Shown here one piece after another: positions 1 to 8,437 of a stretch of 47,278 nucleotides of DNA. Origin of the DNA: an uncultured Saprospiraceae bacterium (GTDB taxonomy: Bacteria > Bacteroidota > Bacteroidia > Chitinophagales > Saprospiraceae). The DNA is taken from positions 1 to 47,278 of the forward strand of contig CALDYJ010000025.1 in NCBI GenBank assembly GCA_937941095.1, in the 5' to 3' direction. How positions within the stretch are numbered: the first letter of the stretch is position 1; every line of letters begins with the position of its first letter. The notes beneath the pieces were generated by a model, which did no database searches, was not told the origin of the DNA, and worked only from the letters and a program-made list of their open reading frames with translations. Position numbers and translations under genes: made by a program.

Positions 1-224
1 TCAGTGGTGCAGAAAAAGATTACGATAGTTTAATCTTTTTTGCTGGCGCTCAAAATGATGAAAATGGACAAATCCTTACTGCAGGTGGACGTGTTCTAAC
101 GGTTACTACCTTAGCAGAAAACATGAAATTAGCCTTAAAAACCTCATATGAGACGATAGATTCAATAGATTTTGATAAGAAATTCTTTAGAAAGGACATC
201 GGATTTGATTTACACCCATCCTAA
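1..224 (+). CDS. purD: Phosphoribosylamine-glycine ligase (GARS), C-terminal end only
   Basis: This is the tail of a gene that begins before the window; it is open in frame 3 from base 3 and stops with TAA at 222-224. About 73 residues are visible. They contain GGRVLTVTTLAENM followed by an alternating region and FRKDIGFDL, which matches the C-terminal domain of PurD (usual ending GGRVL-V-A ... YRRDIG). PurD joins phosphoribosylamine and glycine with ATP in the second step of de novo purine synthesis in the cytoplasm. The ATP-grasp core lies outside the window, so catalytic residues cannot be checked. The next gene is 163 bases downstream on the same strand and is functionally unrelated. Confidence 0.85.
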   Translation, partial: SGAEKDYDSLIFFAGAQNDENGQILTAGGRVLTVTTLAENMKLALKTSYETIDSIDFDKKFFRKDIGFDLHPS

Positions 225-387
225 ATTGATTAGATAAACAAACCTTTTTAATACAATTTTTGTCATAGTTTGCTTGTTTATAAATGCAAAAGCAACCATA
301 GCCAAAAAGATTTTGTATTTATGTCATCAAGCTTATTCGCTTATTAATTTTAATTTATGGCATCCCTATTGCACGAATTATAACACT

Positions 388-1044
388 ATGTATTCAAAGC
401 TTTCTTTTATCCTTTTTATTCTTTTTTTAAGCAGTTTTTCTATTGCTCAGGTTCCATCTGCCGATATTAATGTCGACAATGAATGGGAACTCCAAGCAGA
501 GAAAGATGAATTTATAGTGTATACCCGAAAAAACAAAAACAGCAACATTAAAGAAATTAGGGTCATTTTTGAGTATGAAGGCTCCATGGAAAACACTTTA
601 AAAGTACTTTCTGATGTAAAAGGTTATCCAGAATGGGTTTATAAATCATGTGAGTCAATGGTCTTAGACAGCATCAATGCTGAACAATATTATTATTATA
701 TTTCTTTTGACATGCCATTCCCAGTTTGGGATAGAGACAATGTGATATTGACAAGTGTCAAAAAAGACGCTGCAAACAAAACCATTTATTATGACTCTTA
801 CGCTGCACCGGATCACATTCCTGATAAGAAGAGTAGAGTAAGAGTACAAACCTTAGAATCTCACTGGATCATCAAAGATTTAGGCAATAAAAAAATTCAC
901 ATCGACTACAATGGCTTAGCAGATCCAGCTGGTTCAATTCCTACATGGCTTGCTAATTTAGCCATCACAGCAGGTCCTACTAAATCTTTTGAAAAATTCA
1001 GAGACATCGTTCAAGCACTTGATCGAGAAATGGCTCACCATTAA
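388..1044 (+). CDS. Secreted START-domain (lipid-binding fold) protein
   Basis: A 218-residue protein. I start it at the ATG at 388, because the peptide from there (MYSKLSFILFILFLSSFSIAQ) is a clean signal peptide; the open frame runs back to a TTG at 274 but that extension is not signal-like. The mature part has the START pattern: EWELQAEKDEFIVYTRK, a hydrophobic-pocket segment with YPEWVYKS, then FPVWDRDNV and a C-terminal helix after ITAGPTKSFEKFRD. START domains bind lipids or sterols in a cavity. Homologues with signal peptides are common in Bacteroidota, where the ligand is not known. Periplasmic location is inferred. It is probably monocistronic, and convergent with the lipoprotein gene that ends 16 bases away. 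Confidence 0.8.
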   Translation: MYSKLSFILFILFLSSFSIAQVPSADINVDNEWELQAEKDEFIVYTRKNKNSNIKEIRVIFEYEGSMENTLKVLSDVKGYPEWVYKSCESMVLDSINAEQYYYYISFDMPFPVWDRDNVILTSVKKDAANKTIYYDSYAAPDHIPDKKSRVRVQTLESHWIIKDLGNKKIHIDYNGLADPAGSIPTWLANLAITAGPTKSFEKFRDIVQALDREMAHH

Positions 1045-1060
1045 ATAAGATTACATCACC

Positions 1061-1384
1061 TTATAGGTACCTTATCAGGGTAGCTTTTACAGACTTGTCA
1101 CAGTCATTTGTAATATCAATTTCTTCAAAAACAATGGCATCTGCCCCCTTCTCTTTTGCTTTGTTGATCATTGAGTCTTTGATGTAATCGAAATTATTTA
1201 GACTAGTTGGATCACTTGTCATCGTGCCCATTGCTTTAAAGTCTCGTCTTATATCATCAGCATCATAAAACACATCAACTTCAAGTGTAGCAGGATATGA
1301 TTCTCCTAAATAATGGACTGGGTGTAATAAACAAGAAGAGAAACTTAATAGAATAAAAAAAGTAAGTAGTTGAATTGTTTTCAT
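1061..1384 (-). CDS. Small lipoprotein of unknown function
   Basis: A 107-residue protein beginning MKTIQLLTFFILLSFSSC, a lipoprotein signal peptide with Cys18 as the likely acylated residue. The mature part is short and mixed alpha/beta. It has a segment YPATLEVDVFYDADDI and, near the end, KEKGADAIVFEEIDI. The GADAI-VF pattern recalls small heavy-metal-binding/YbjQ-like and Rcs-type envelope domains, but the similarity is too thin to name a family. It is transcribed away from murF-alr, across a 159-base divergent spacer. Membrane attachment is inferred from the lipobox only. Confidence 0.7.
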   Translation of the reverse strand: MKTIQLLTFFILLSFSSCLLHPVHYLGESYPATLEVDVFYDADDIRRDFKAMGTMTSDPTSLNNFDYIKDSMINKAKEKGADAIVFEEIDITNDCDKSVKATLIRYL

Positions 1385-1543
1385 ATTTAAGTGTTTAATA
1401 AATTAAGATTAGAAATTAATCAAAAGCAGCAATATCTAAGAGTAATTTCATCTCCTTATCAATTGTTTAACTTGATTTAAATGTTCTGTAACATTTATAC
1501 CTTTCAATGAAGCTTCTTAGTCCTAATTTTCGTTACTTAGAAT

Positions 1544-3997
1544 ATGAAATTAAGCGGCAAAGAGATTGTAAGGATTTTAAATGCCTCTGTTTCAAAGATA
1601 GATTTTGAAATAGAGCAGCTTTTGTTTGATAGTAGGCAGCTCATTAACCCAGAAAAAAGTCTTTTTTTCGCTTTTAAATCCATTCACAACAACGGCCACC
1701 ATTACATCCCAGATCTCATTGCCAAAGGGGTGAAAGCATTTGTTGTTAATGAAAAGAAATGGAAAGATCGTTACCCAAATGTTGCAATACTTGTTGTCGA
1801 AGATGTACTACAAGCATTACAAAAAATAGCAGTTGATCATCGAGCAAAATTTGACCTCCCAGTGATTGCCATAACAGGAAGCAATGGAAAAACAATTACT
1901 AAGGAATGGCTTGCTGACATCTTGTCTTCAGAATTTGATGTTGTCAAAAACCCTAAAAGTTACAATAGCCAAATTGGGGTTCCATTTTCAATCAGCTTAA
2001 TCGAAGATGCCAATGAACTTGGAATATTTGAAGCAGGTATTTCTAAGCCAGGAGAAATGGAAAACCTACAAAAAATCATAAAGCCTAAGCTTGGGATATT
2101 TACCAATATTGGTTCTGCCCATGATGCAGGTTTTGAATCACAAGTTCAAAAGGTTGAAGAAAAGGCAAACCTATTTAGCGATTGTGATCTCGTCATTTAT
2201 TGCAAAGATCATGAAGCAATTGATGACTACTTGCAAGCAAATAAAATTCCTAGCTTATGCTGGTCAAAAAAACAAAAAACTGAATTAAGGATCATTACTA
2301 CAAAGCAAGAAAAGAAATGCACGCTCATTCAATTTGAATACAAAGCGCTAACCCAAGTCTTAAGCATACCTTTTATAGATGAAGCATCCATTGAAAACCT
2401 TATGCATTGCCTTCTAATGGCTTTGCACCTTGATATTCCATTGCCAACAATACAAAAAAAAGTCAATGGTTTAAAACCAATTGAGATGCGACTGCAAGTA
2501 CTAGCAGGAGAAAATAATTGCATTATTATTAATGATACTTACAATTCAGACCTCGAATCATTGACTGTGGCTTTACAATTTTTAAAAAGTCAAAAGATCA
2601 AAAAAGATAGGGTCTTGGTACTTAGTGATTTTATGCAATTTGGCGATCAGCCTTTAAATTTCTATAAAAAAGTAGCAGCCATTATCAATGAAAATAAAAT
2701 AGATAAACTTTTTACTGTGGGGCAACAAATCATACAAAGTGATCCATTCCTCAATCCAAAAATAGAACGTAGACATTTTGAAAATACCGAAATCCTCGAT
2801 TTACACTTTGAACAACATAAATTAATAAATGCACAAGTGTTGATTAAAGGTTCCAGAAAGTTTGCGTTCGAAAAAATAAGTAATGGACTCATTAAAAAAC
2901 AACATCAGGCAGTGCTCGAAATCAATCTTTCAGCATTAGCTAACAATTATGATTTTTTCAAAAACAAGCTAGCTTCATCCACCAAGATGTTGTGTATGGT
3001 AAAAGCTTCCGGCTATGGAAGTGGAGGAATAGAAATTGCAAAGGTATTGTCCAATAAGCATTGTGATTATCTAGGTGTTGCTTATGTGGATGAAGGGATT
3101 GAATTGCGAGAGGCTGGGATTGAATTACCTATTTTGGTATTGAACGCAGATCCAAGTTCTATCAAACGACTACTTACCTATGACTTAGAGCCAGAAATTT
3201 ATTCAATCAATCACTTACAAAAATTTATTGATGCATTACCACTTAGCACTAGCTTAAACATCCATTTAAAAATAGATACAGGAATGCATCGCCTAGGCTT
3301 TGCTGAAGAAGAAATCCCTTTGCTAATTAACATGCTAAAAAAGCATAAACAATTAAAAATCAAAGGTGTCATGTCTCATTTAGCCGCTAGCGAATCTTCA
3401 GAAGAAGATAGTTTTTCTTCACTTCAAGCAAAACGATTTAAAAAAGCTTCAGACTTAATAAAAAAGGCTTTTCCCATTGATTTTATGAGACATTTGGTCA
3501 ATTCTGCAGGAATTCTCAGATTTCCGCAATACCACTTCGATCTTGTGCGTTTGGGCATTGGATTATATGGAATAGACCCTATGAATAAAGAAGATCTAGG
3601 ACTAGAAACTGTCTTAAGTTTAAAAGCCAGTATTTCTCAAATTAAAACAATAGAAGCTGGAGAAACAGTAGGTTATTCCCGAAAAGGGAAAGCTCAAAAA
3701 CAAACTAAAATTGCTATAGTAAACATTGGTTATGCAGATGGCTTACTGAGAAAAGCTGGAAATGGAAATTTCTCCTTACTCGTCAATGGACAAAAAGCAC
3801 CTACCTTTGGAAATATTTGCATGGATATGTGCATGATAGACATTACAAGTATCGAAAATGTAAAAGAGGGGGATGAAATTTTGATCTTTGGAGCTGAGCT
3901 TCCTGTAGGCCATTTAAGTAAAGTACTTGACACAATTCCGTATGAAATATTTACAAGTATATCTGAAAGAGTAAAACGGGTTTATTACCAAGAATAA
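1544..3997 (+). CDS. murF-alr: Bifunctional MurF / alanine racemase
   Basis: An 817-residue fusion. Residues 1 to about 450 are MurF (UDP-MurNAc-tripeptide:D-Ala-D-Ala ligase): a DSRQL-type N-terminal motif at about 29-33, the ATP P-loop TGSNGKT at 111-117, and NDTYNSDLESL in the C-terminal half, equivalent to the usual DAYNANP. Residues from about 455 to 817 are alanine racemase: MVKASGYGSGG with Lys487 as the PLP lysine, HLAASES-type barrel motifs, VGYSRKG with Tyr711 as the second catalytic base, and IGYADG just after it. The fusion makes D-Ala and uses D-Ala-D-Ala in one cytoplasmic polypeptide. This domain order is well known in Bacteroidota. It appears complete. The PPIase operon follows 30 bases downstream. 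Confidence 0.95.
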   Translation: MKLSGKEIVRILNASVSKIDFEIEQLLFDSRQLINPEKSLFFAFKSIHNNGHHYIPDLIAKGVKAFVVNEKKWKDRYPNVAILVVEDVLQALQKIAVDHRAKFDLPVIAITGSNGKTITKEWLADILSSEFDVVKNPKSYNSQIGVPFSISLIEDANELGIFEAGISKPGEMENLQKIIKPKLGIFTNIGSAHDAGFESQVQKVEEKANLFSDCDLVIYCKDHEAIDDYLQANKIPSLCWSKKQKTELRIITTKQEKKCTLIQFEYKALTQVLSIPFIDEASIENLMHCLLMALHLDIPLPTIQKKVNGLKPIEMRLQVLAGENNCIIINDTYNSDLESLTVALQFLKSQKIKKDRVLVLSDFMQFGDQPLNFYKKVAAIINENKIDKLFTVGQQIIQSDPFLNPKIERRHFENTEILDLHFEQHKLINAQVLIKGSRKFAFEKISNGLIKKQHQAVLEINLSALANNYDFFKNKLASSTKMLCMVKASGYGSGGIEIAKVLSNKHCDYLGVAYVDEGIELREAGIELPILVLNADPSSIKRLLTYDLEPEIYSINHLQKFIDALPLSTSLNIHLKIDTGMHRLGFAEEEIPLLINMLKKHKQLKIKGVMSHLAASESSEEDSFSSLQAKRFKKASDLIKKAFPIDFMRHLVNSAGILRFPQYHFDLVRLGIGLYGIDPMNKEDLGLETVLSLKASISQIKTIEAGETVGYSRKGKAQKQTKIAIVNIGYADGLLRKAGNGNFSLLVNGQKAPTFGNICMDMCMIDITSIENVKEGDEILIFGAELPVGHLSKVLDTIPYEIFTSISERVKRVYYQE

Positions 3998-4002
3998 ATT
4001 GC

Positions 4003-4010
4003 TAATTTTA
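4003..4010 (+). promoter_or_regulatory. Candidate Bacteroidota -7 box for the PPIase operon
   Basis: TAATTTTA matches the Bacteroidota primary-sigma -7 consensus TAnnTTTG at seven of eight positions. A TTTA at 3981-3984 lies 18 bases upstream in the place of the -33 element. It would give a 5' leader of 10-20 bases before the ATG at 4028 or 4037. This is a weak motif in an AT-rich spacer, so read-through from murF-alr is an equally good explanation. Confidence 0.3.
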
Positions 4011-4027
4011 CGGTTCGAAAATTATAT

Positions 4028-5998
4028 ATGACAAACATGAAATACACATTCACTTTAGTTTTAATATGTTTTCTTTCTTTTGCCTACGGTCAAAAAGAGG
4101 AGATCTTATTTAAGGTAGAAAACGATGAAGTAGAAGTATCCGAATTTAAATACATCTATGAAAAAACTAATCAGAAAAAGGCAGACTACTCTGAAGCTTC
4201 CATTAATGAATACCTAGAACTTTATAAAAAGTTCAAGCTAAAAGTACGTAGAGCTAAAGACATGAGATTAGATACCATTCCTTCTTTGAAAAAAGAATTA
4301 GATGGATATAGAACTCAGTTAGCAAACTCATACCTCATTGACAAGGAGGTTACTGAAAAGTTAATCAAAGAAGTTTATGATAGAAAACAAGAAGACGTAG
4401 ATCTAAGCCACATTCTAGTGAATTGCAAAGCAGATACGAGTCCGAAAGACACTATGATTGCTTATCAAAAAATACAAAAGATCTATGAGAGCTTAATGGC
4501 TGGAAATGATTTTGAAAAAACAGCAATGCTTTCTTCAGAGGACGGAACAGCTAAAGACAATAAAGGACACATCGGCTACATCAATGCTATGTTACCTAAT
4601 GGTTTTTATCCAATGGAAACTACTGCTTACAGCCTTGCTGTAGGAAGTATTAGTAAACCAATAAGAACTAGTGTCGGTTATCATATACTAAAAGTCAACG
4701 ACAAAAGGCCTGCAAGAGGAGAATTAGAAGTAGCTCATATCTTTATAAGAAATGCTAAAGCTGGAGGAGGTGCTCATTTGAAAGCAAAAATAGACAGCAT
4801 ACACATGGCCATCAAAAACGGAAGTACTTTTGAATCCTTGACCAAACTTTCAGATGACAAAACCACCGCAGATAAAGATGGATACCTAGGCTTTTTTGGA
4901 ATTAATCGATATGAAAAGGTTTTTGAAGACGCAGCTTTTAATCTTAAGAAAGATGGTGAAATTACTAAACCATTTGCTTCTAGTGCAGGATGGCACATCA
5001 TTAAGCGAATCAGCAAAAAAGAACAAAAAAGTTACAATAGAGCTAAGGGAGAATTACAAAGAAAAATCAAAAGAGATAGCAGGTATCAATTGGCTCAAGA
5101 CGCCATGATAGTTAGAATCAAAAAGGAATCAAATTTTGAAGAGGTCCCTTCTGTATTGGAAGCTTATAAAAATTCCCTCGATGTAGACTTTTTATCATAC
5201 AAGTGGAAACCTTCAGAAAAACCAGACAATAGATTTCTTTTTAAACTTGGTGACAAAAATTATAAGATAGCTGACTTGGAAGAATTTCTAGGAACTTCCT
5301 CCAGAAAAAGGCAACGTCTAGGAAGAGGAGGCAACATGAAAACTACTGCCCAAACCCTTTATGAAGATTATGTGAAAAAAGAATGCCTTGCCTACGAGGA
5401 ATCTCAGCTTGAAAAGAAATATCCTGAATTCAAATTCTTAATGAGAGAATACCAAGAGGGTATCTTACTCTTTGAAGCGACAAAGATGGAAGTTTGGGAT
5501 AAAGCTTCTCAGGACAGCATAGGTTTAACAACATACTTTGACAAACTAAAAGGAAGAGGAAAATACATGTGGAAAGAAAGAGCTGAGGTTACTTTTTTTA
5601 CTATCCAAGAAGTTGATAGTCCTTTATTAGACAAAGTAAGAAAAGCAGCAGCTACTAAAAGTACAGAGGAGGTACTTGCTAAATTCAATGAGCCAAATAA
5701 AACGGTTGTAAAAACTAGAAAAGAAGTTTTTGAAAAAGGAAAAAATAAAGTACTTGATCAGATGGAATGGAAAACTGGCTCCCTTTCAAATTCAGAGAAA
5801 AGCCAAAGAGATAAGTCGCTTAATTTCATGAAAATTGAAAAAGTATTGGCTCCAGCTGAAAAATCACTAACAGAGGCTAGAGGATATATTGTAGCTGATT
5901 ATCAGGATTATTTAGAAAAAGAGTGGATTCAAGAATTGCAAAGAAGTTATAAGATTGAGGTCAATGAAAAAGTCTTGAAAAAGATGATAAAGAAATAG
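4028..5998 (+). CDS. Periplasmic parvulin-type peptidyl-prolyl isomerase, two PpiC domains
   Basis: A 656-residue secreted protein. The signal peptide is best read from the second Met (4037): MKYTFTLVLICFLSFAYG, so the true start may be three codons in. Two consecutive parvulin domains follow. The first runs from about residue 125 (DLSHILV ... GHIGYINAML ... SVGYHILKV) to about 225. The second runs from about 232 (EVAHIFIRNA ... GYLGFFG ... SAGWHIIKRI) to about 331. The last 320 residues are charged, helical and lack a recognised domain. Such proteins assist folding of outer-membrane and secreted proteins. It is the first of three packed genes; its TAG is followed directly by the next ATG. 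Confidence 0.88.
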   Translation: MTNMKYTFTLVLICFLSFAYGQKEEILFKVENDEVEVSEFKYIYEKTNQKKADYSEASINEYLELYKKFKLKVRRAKDMRLDTIPSLKKELDGYRTQLANSYLIDKEVTEKLIKEVYDRKQEDVDLSHILVNCKADTSPKDTMIAYQKIQKIYESLMAGNDFEKTAMLSSEDGTAKDNKGHIGYINAMLPNGFYPMETTAYSLAVGSISKPIRTSVGYHILKVNDKRPARGELEVAHIFIRNAKAGGGAHLKAKIDSIHMAIKNGSTFESLTKLSDDKTTADKDGYLGFFGINRYEKVFEDAAFNLKKDGEITKPFASSAGWHIIKRISKKEQKSYNRAKGELQRKIKRDSRYQLAQDAMIVRIKKESNFEEVPSVLEAYKNSLDVDFLSYKWKPSEKPDNRFLFKLGDKNYKIADLEEFLGTSSRKRQRLGRGGNMKTTAQTLYEDYVKKECLAYEESQLEKKYPEFKFLMREYQEGILLFEATKMEVWDKASQDSIGLTTYFDKLKGRGKYMWKERAEVTFFTIQEVDSPLLDKVRKAAATKSTEEVLAKFNEPNKTVVKTRKEVFEKGKNKVLDQMEWKTGSLSNSEKSQRDKSLNFMKIEKVLAPAEKSLTEARGYIVADYQDYLEKEWIQELQRSYKIEVNEKVLKKMIKK

Positions 5999-6850
5999 AT
6001 GAAACCATACCATCTAGGAATAATTAGTTTTTTTGTTTGGTTCAGCTGTACATCAGATTTTAACGATCAAAAGTCAAGCAAAACCCCGCTTGCCACTGTA
6101 TATAACAAATCTTTATACCTAGATGACCTAGAAGGCATGCTTCCTTCTGAAGACAAGCCTGCAGATAGCCTATTGATGCTTAATTCCATTGTAGAAAGAT
6201 GGGTCAGAGAAGCCTTGCTCATGCATGAAGCAGAAAAAAAAATCTCACAAAATTTAGACCTCGACAAACTAGTTAGGGACTATAGGTCCACCTTAGTGTT
6301 ACATAACTATGAAAAACTATTGATTGAGACTAAGATGGATACCTTAATAAGTAATGTTGAACTGCAGCGATTCTATGAGCAAAATCAAGGTTTTTATCAG
6401 CTAAAAGAACCTGTAATTAGGGCTTTATTTATGAAAATCCCGAAAGAATCGATAGGACTTGCAAAAGTTGATGGCTGGTGGCAAAATTGGAACAAAGAAA
6501 ACGCTTTGAAGCTTATAGAATACAATGATAAAAATGGAGAAGTGTATATGCTAAATGAGGATAATTGGTATGAAATTGAGAAAATTAGCAGACATTTGCC
6601 CGACTCGCTGAATAATTTTAACATAAGCAGTGAGAATACGAATATTATAAGGCAAGATGCTTTATATAAGTATTATCTTAGAGTTTTAGAAAAGGTTGAA
6701 GATAATCAGCCACCACCTTTAAACTATATTGAAGAAAAAGCCAAAAAGCTAATTCTTCAGAAGAGAAAAAATAATTTGATAGAGAAAGAGAAAAACGACC
6801 TCTATCAGAAAAATAAAAATAATAGCAACGTTAAAATATATTCTAAATGA
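5999..6850 (+). CDS. Lipoprotein with SurA-N-like region, PPIase-associated
   Basis: A 283-residue protein with an N-terminal hydrophobic stretch ending FFVWFSC, so it is probably a lipoprotein acylated at Cys17. Residues from about 33 (LATVYNKSLYLDDLEGMLP ... WVREALLMHEAEKK) resemble the N-terminal chaperone helices of SurA and PrsA-type foldases. No parvulin-domain motif (HILV, GWHxI) is visible in the remainder, which ends in a lysine/asparagine-rich helix. The gene starts immediately after the preceding stop codon, and its TGA overlaps the next ATG (ATGA), which indicates translational coupling. I infer a non-catalytic chaperone partner at the membrane. Annotation pipelines may call it a peptidylprolyl isomerase by similarity. 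Confidence 0.75.
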   Translation: MKPYHLGIISFFVWFSCTSDFNDQKSSKTPLATVYNKSLYLDDLEGMLPSEDKPADSLLMLNSIVERWVREALLMHEAEKKISQNLDLDKLVRDYRSTLVLHNYEKLLIETKMDTLISNVELQRFYEQNQGFYQLKEPVIRALFMKIPKESIGLAKVDGWWQNWNKENALKLIEYNDKNGEVYMLNEDNWYEIEKISRHLPDSLNNFNISSENTNIIRQDALYKYYLRVLEKVEDNQPPPLNYIEEKAKKLILQKRKNNLIEKEKNDLYQKNKNNSNVKIYSK

Positions 6851-8193
6851 GATTGACCATTTTAGTTTTCGCTTTAATCTTACCATTTTTAAGTACAGCT
6901 CAAAGAGAGATAATTGATGACATCGTTGCTACAATTGGTGGGGAAGTTATTTTGCTTTCAGAAATAGAAGAGCAAATCTCGCTGGCAGAAGCACAACAGG
7001 CAAGTTTGCCTGAGAATGCAAGGTGTCAAATTCTAGACAACCTGCTTTCTCAAAAATTAATTTTAAATCAAGCAAAGCTAGACAGTATAGAAGTTAGCTC
7101 AGAAGAAGTCGAGGCACAACTTGACGCTCGAATCGAAAGAATTCTAGCTTATATGAATGGAGATGAAACTCAATTTGAGGAGTACTACGGACAATCCATC
7201 TCACAAGTAAAAGATGAATTTAGAGAAGATTTAAACGCACAAATTCTAGCTGAAAGAATGCAAGGCATGATCCTTTCTGAGGTAAAAATCACCCCAGCTG
7301 AAGTAAAAAACTTTTTTGATCAAATACCTGCAGACAGTTTACCTTATTTTAACTCTGAAGTAGAGATAGCAGAGATTGTCTATAAACCTAAAGTAAACAA
7401 AACTGAAAAAGGCATTGCTTTAGACAAGATCAAAGATTTGCGAAAAAAGATCGTCGAGGATGGAGAAAATTTTGAAGAATTAGCTGCCGTATTTTCTGAT
7501 GATGTAGGTTCTGCTAAACAAGGAGGGAGTCTTGGTTGGGCAAAGCGTAATTCATATGTTCCTGAGTTTGAAGCAGCAGCATACAAACTAGAAAAAGGTG
7601 AAGTTTCTCAAATAGTAGAGACGCAGTATGGCTATCACATCATTCAATTGATAGAACGAAGAGGAAATACAATTAATGCCAGACACATATTGGTGAAACC
7701 AAAAATAACTCAGGCAGATCTAGATTTATCAGTAAGTGTCTTGGATAGCTTTAGAAATTTAATCCTTGTTGACACCTTAGATTTTGGTAAAACAGTAAAG
7801 CAGATTTCAGACGAAAACCAACAGAGCTACAACAACAATGGAAACTTAGTCAATCAGAAATCTGGTAACACCTTTTTTGAAATTGGAGATTTAGAACCAG
7901 ACATTTATTTTGCCATCGACAGTCTAGCAGTCGGAGGTGTAACAAGACCTATTGAAGTAAGTGACTTTGCTGGAGAGAAATCCTATAAGTTGATAAAACT
8001 CATTTCACGATCACAACCACATAAAGCTGATCTAAAAACAGATTACTCAAGAATTCAAAAAGCAGCTTTAGAATCCAAAAAAGGGATTTTTATTTCGAAT
8101 TGGGTAGGAAACAAAATTGGTTCTACTTATATCAATGTAGATCCACAATACGACAATTGCGATCAATTAAAAGATCGGTGGAAATTGAATTAA
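6847..8193 (+). CDS. surA: SurA-like periplasmic chaperone / peptidyl-prolyl isomerase
   Basis: A 448-residue protein with signal peptide MRLTILVFALILPFLSTAQ. It then has the SurA N-terminal segment (IDDIVATIGGEVILLSEIEEQ) and long chaperone helices to about residue 165. The first parvulin domain is at about 173-275 (EVEIAEIVY ... GSLGWAKRNSYVPEFE ... YGYHIIQLIERR). A second, more divergent one starts with NARHILVKPK at about 278 and runs to about 395. Length and domain order match E. coli SurA, which escorts beta-barrel proteins to the BAM complex. It is the last gene of the three-gene chaperone operon. The second domain lacks a clear GYHII-type ending, so it may be inactive. Confidence 0.9.
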   Translation: MRLTILVFALILPFLSTAQREIIDDIVATIGGEVILLSEIEEQISLAEAQQASLPENARCQILDNLLSQKLILNQAKLDSIEVSSEEVEAQLDARIERILAYMNGDETQFEEYYGQSISQVKDEFREDLNAQILAERMQGMILSEVKITPAEVKNFFDQIPADSLPYFNSEVEIAEIVYKPKVNKTEKGIALDKIKDLRKKIVEDGENFEELAAVFSDDVGSAKQGGSLGWAKRNSYVPEFEAAAYKLEKGEVSQIVETQYGYHIIQLIERRGNTINARHILVKPKITQADLDLSVSVLDSFRNLILVDTLDFGKTVKQISDENQQSYNNNGNLVNQKSGNTFFEIGDLEPDIYFAIDSLAVGGVTRPIEVSDFAGEKSYKLIKLISRSQPHKADLKTDYSRIQKAALESKKGIFISNWVGNKIGSTYINVDPQYDNCDQLKDRWKLN

Positions 8194-8437
8194 TTCTAAG
8201 CTAGACATACTCTATATCTAATATTTATAATCTTATAACGGCTAAAGATTTATGGCTGTTTATGAACCCATCCAAAGGTTTACAGAAATGAGATTTCTGT
8301 GCTTAAGCCCAATCATTATGAATATAAAAGGGACAGTTTCCGAAATATAGTATGGTAAATTACCTTAATTAAGCTTAAAAAATCTATTTTTATCGCTTTA
8401 GAATAATTTTAAACGTAAAAACCAAAATAATACAATT

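Noticed and set aside
234..281. ATAAACAA/TTGTTTAT inverted repeat between purD and the START gene
   Set aside because: Eight AT-rich pairs separated by 32 bases are expected by chance; no T run or GC core.
274..387. N-terminal extension of the START-domain protein to the TTG at 274
   Set aside because: The 38 extra residues are not signal-like, while the ATG at 388 gives a textbook signal peptide.
8282..8300. ACAGAAAT/ATTTCTGT hairpin after surA as a terminator
   Set aside because: The stem is AT-rich with only eight pairs and no T run follows. It is a chance level in this base composition.
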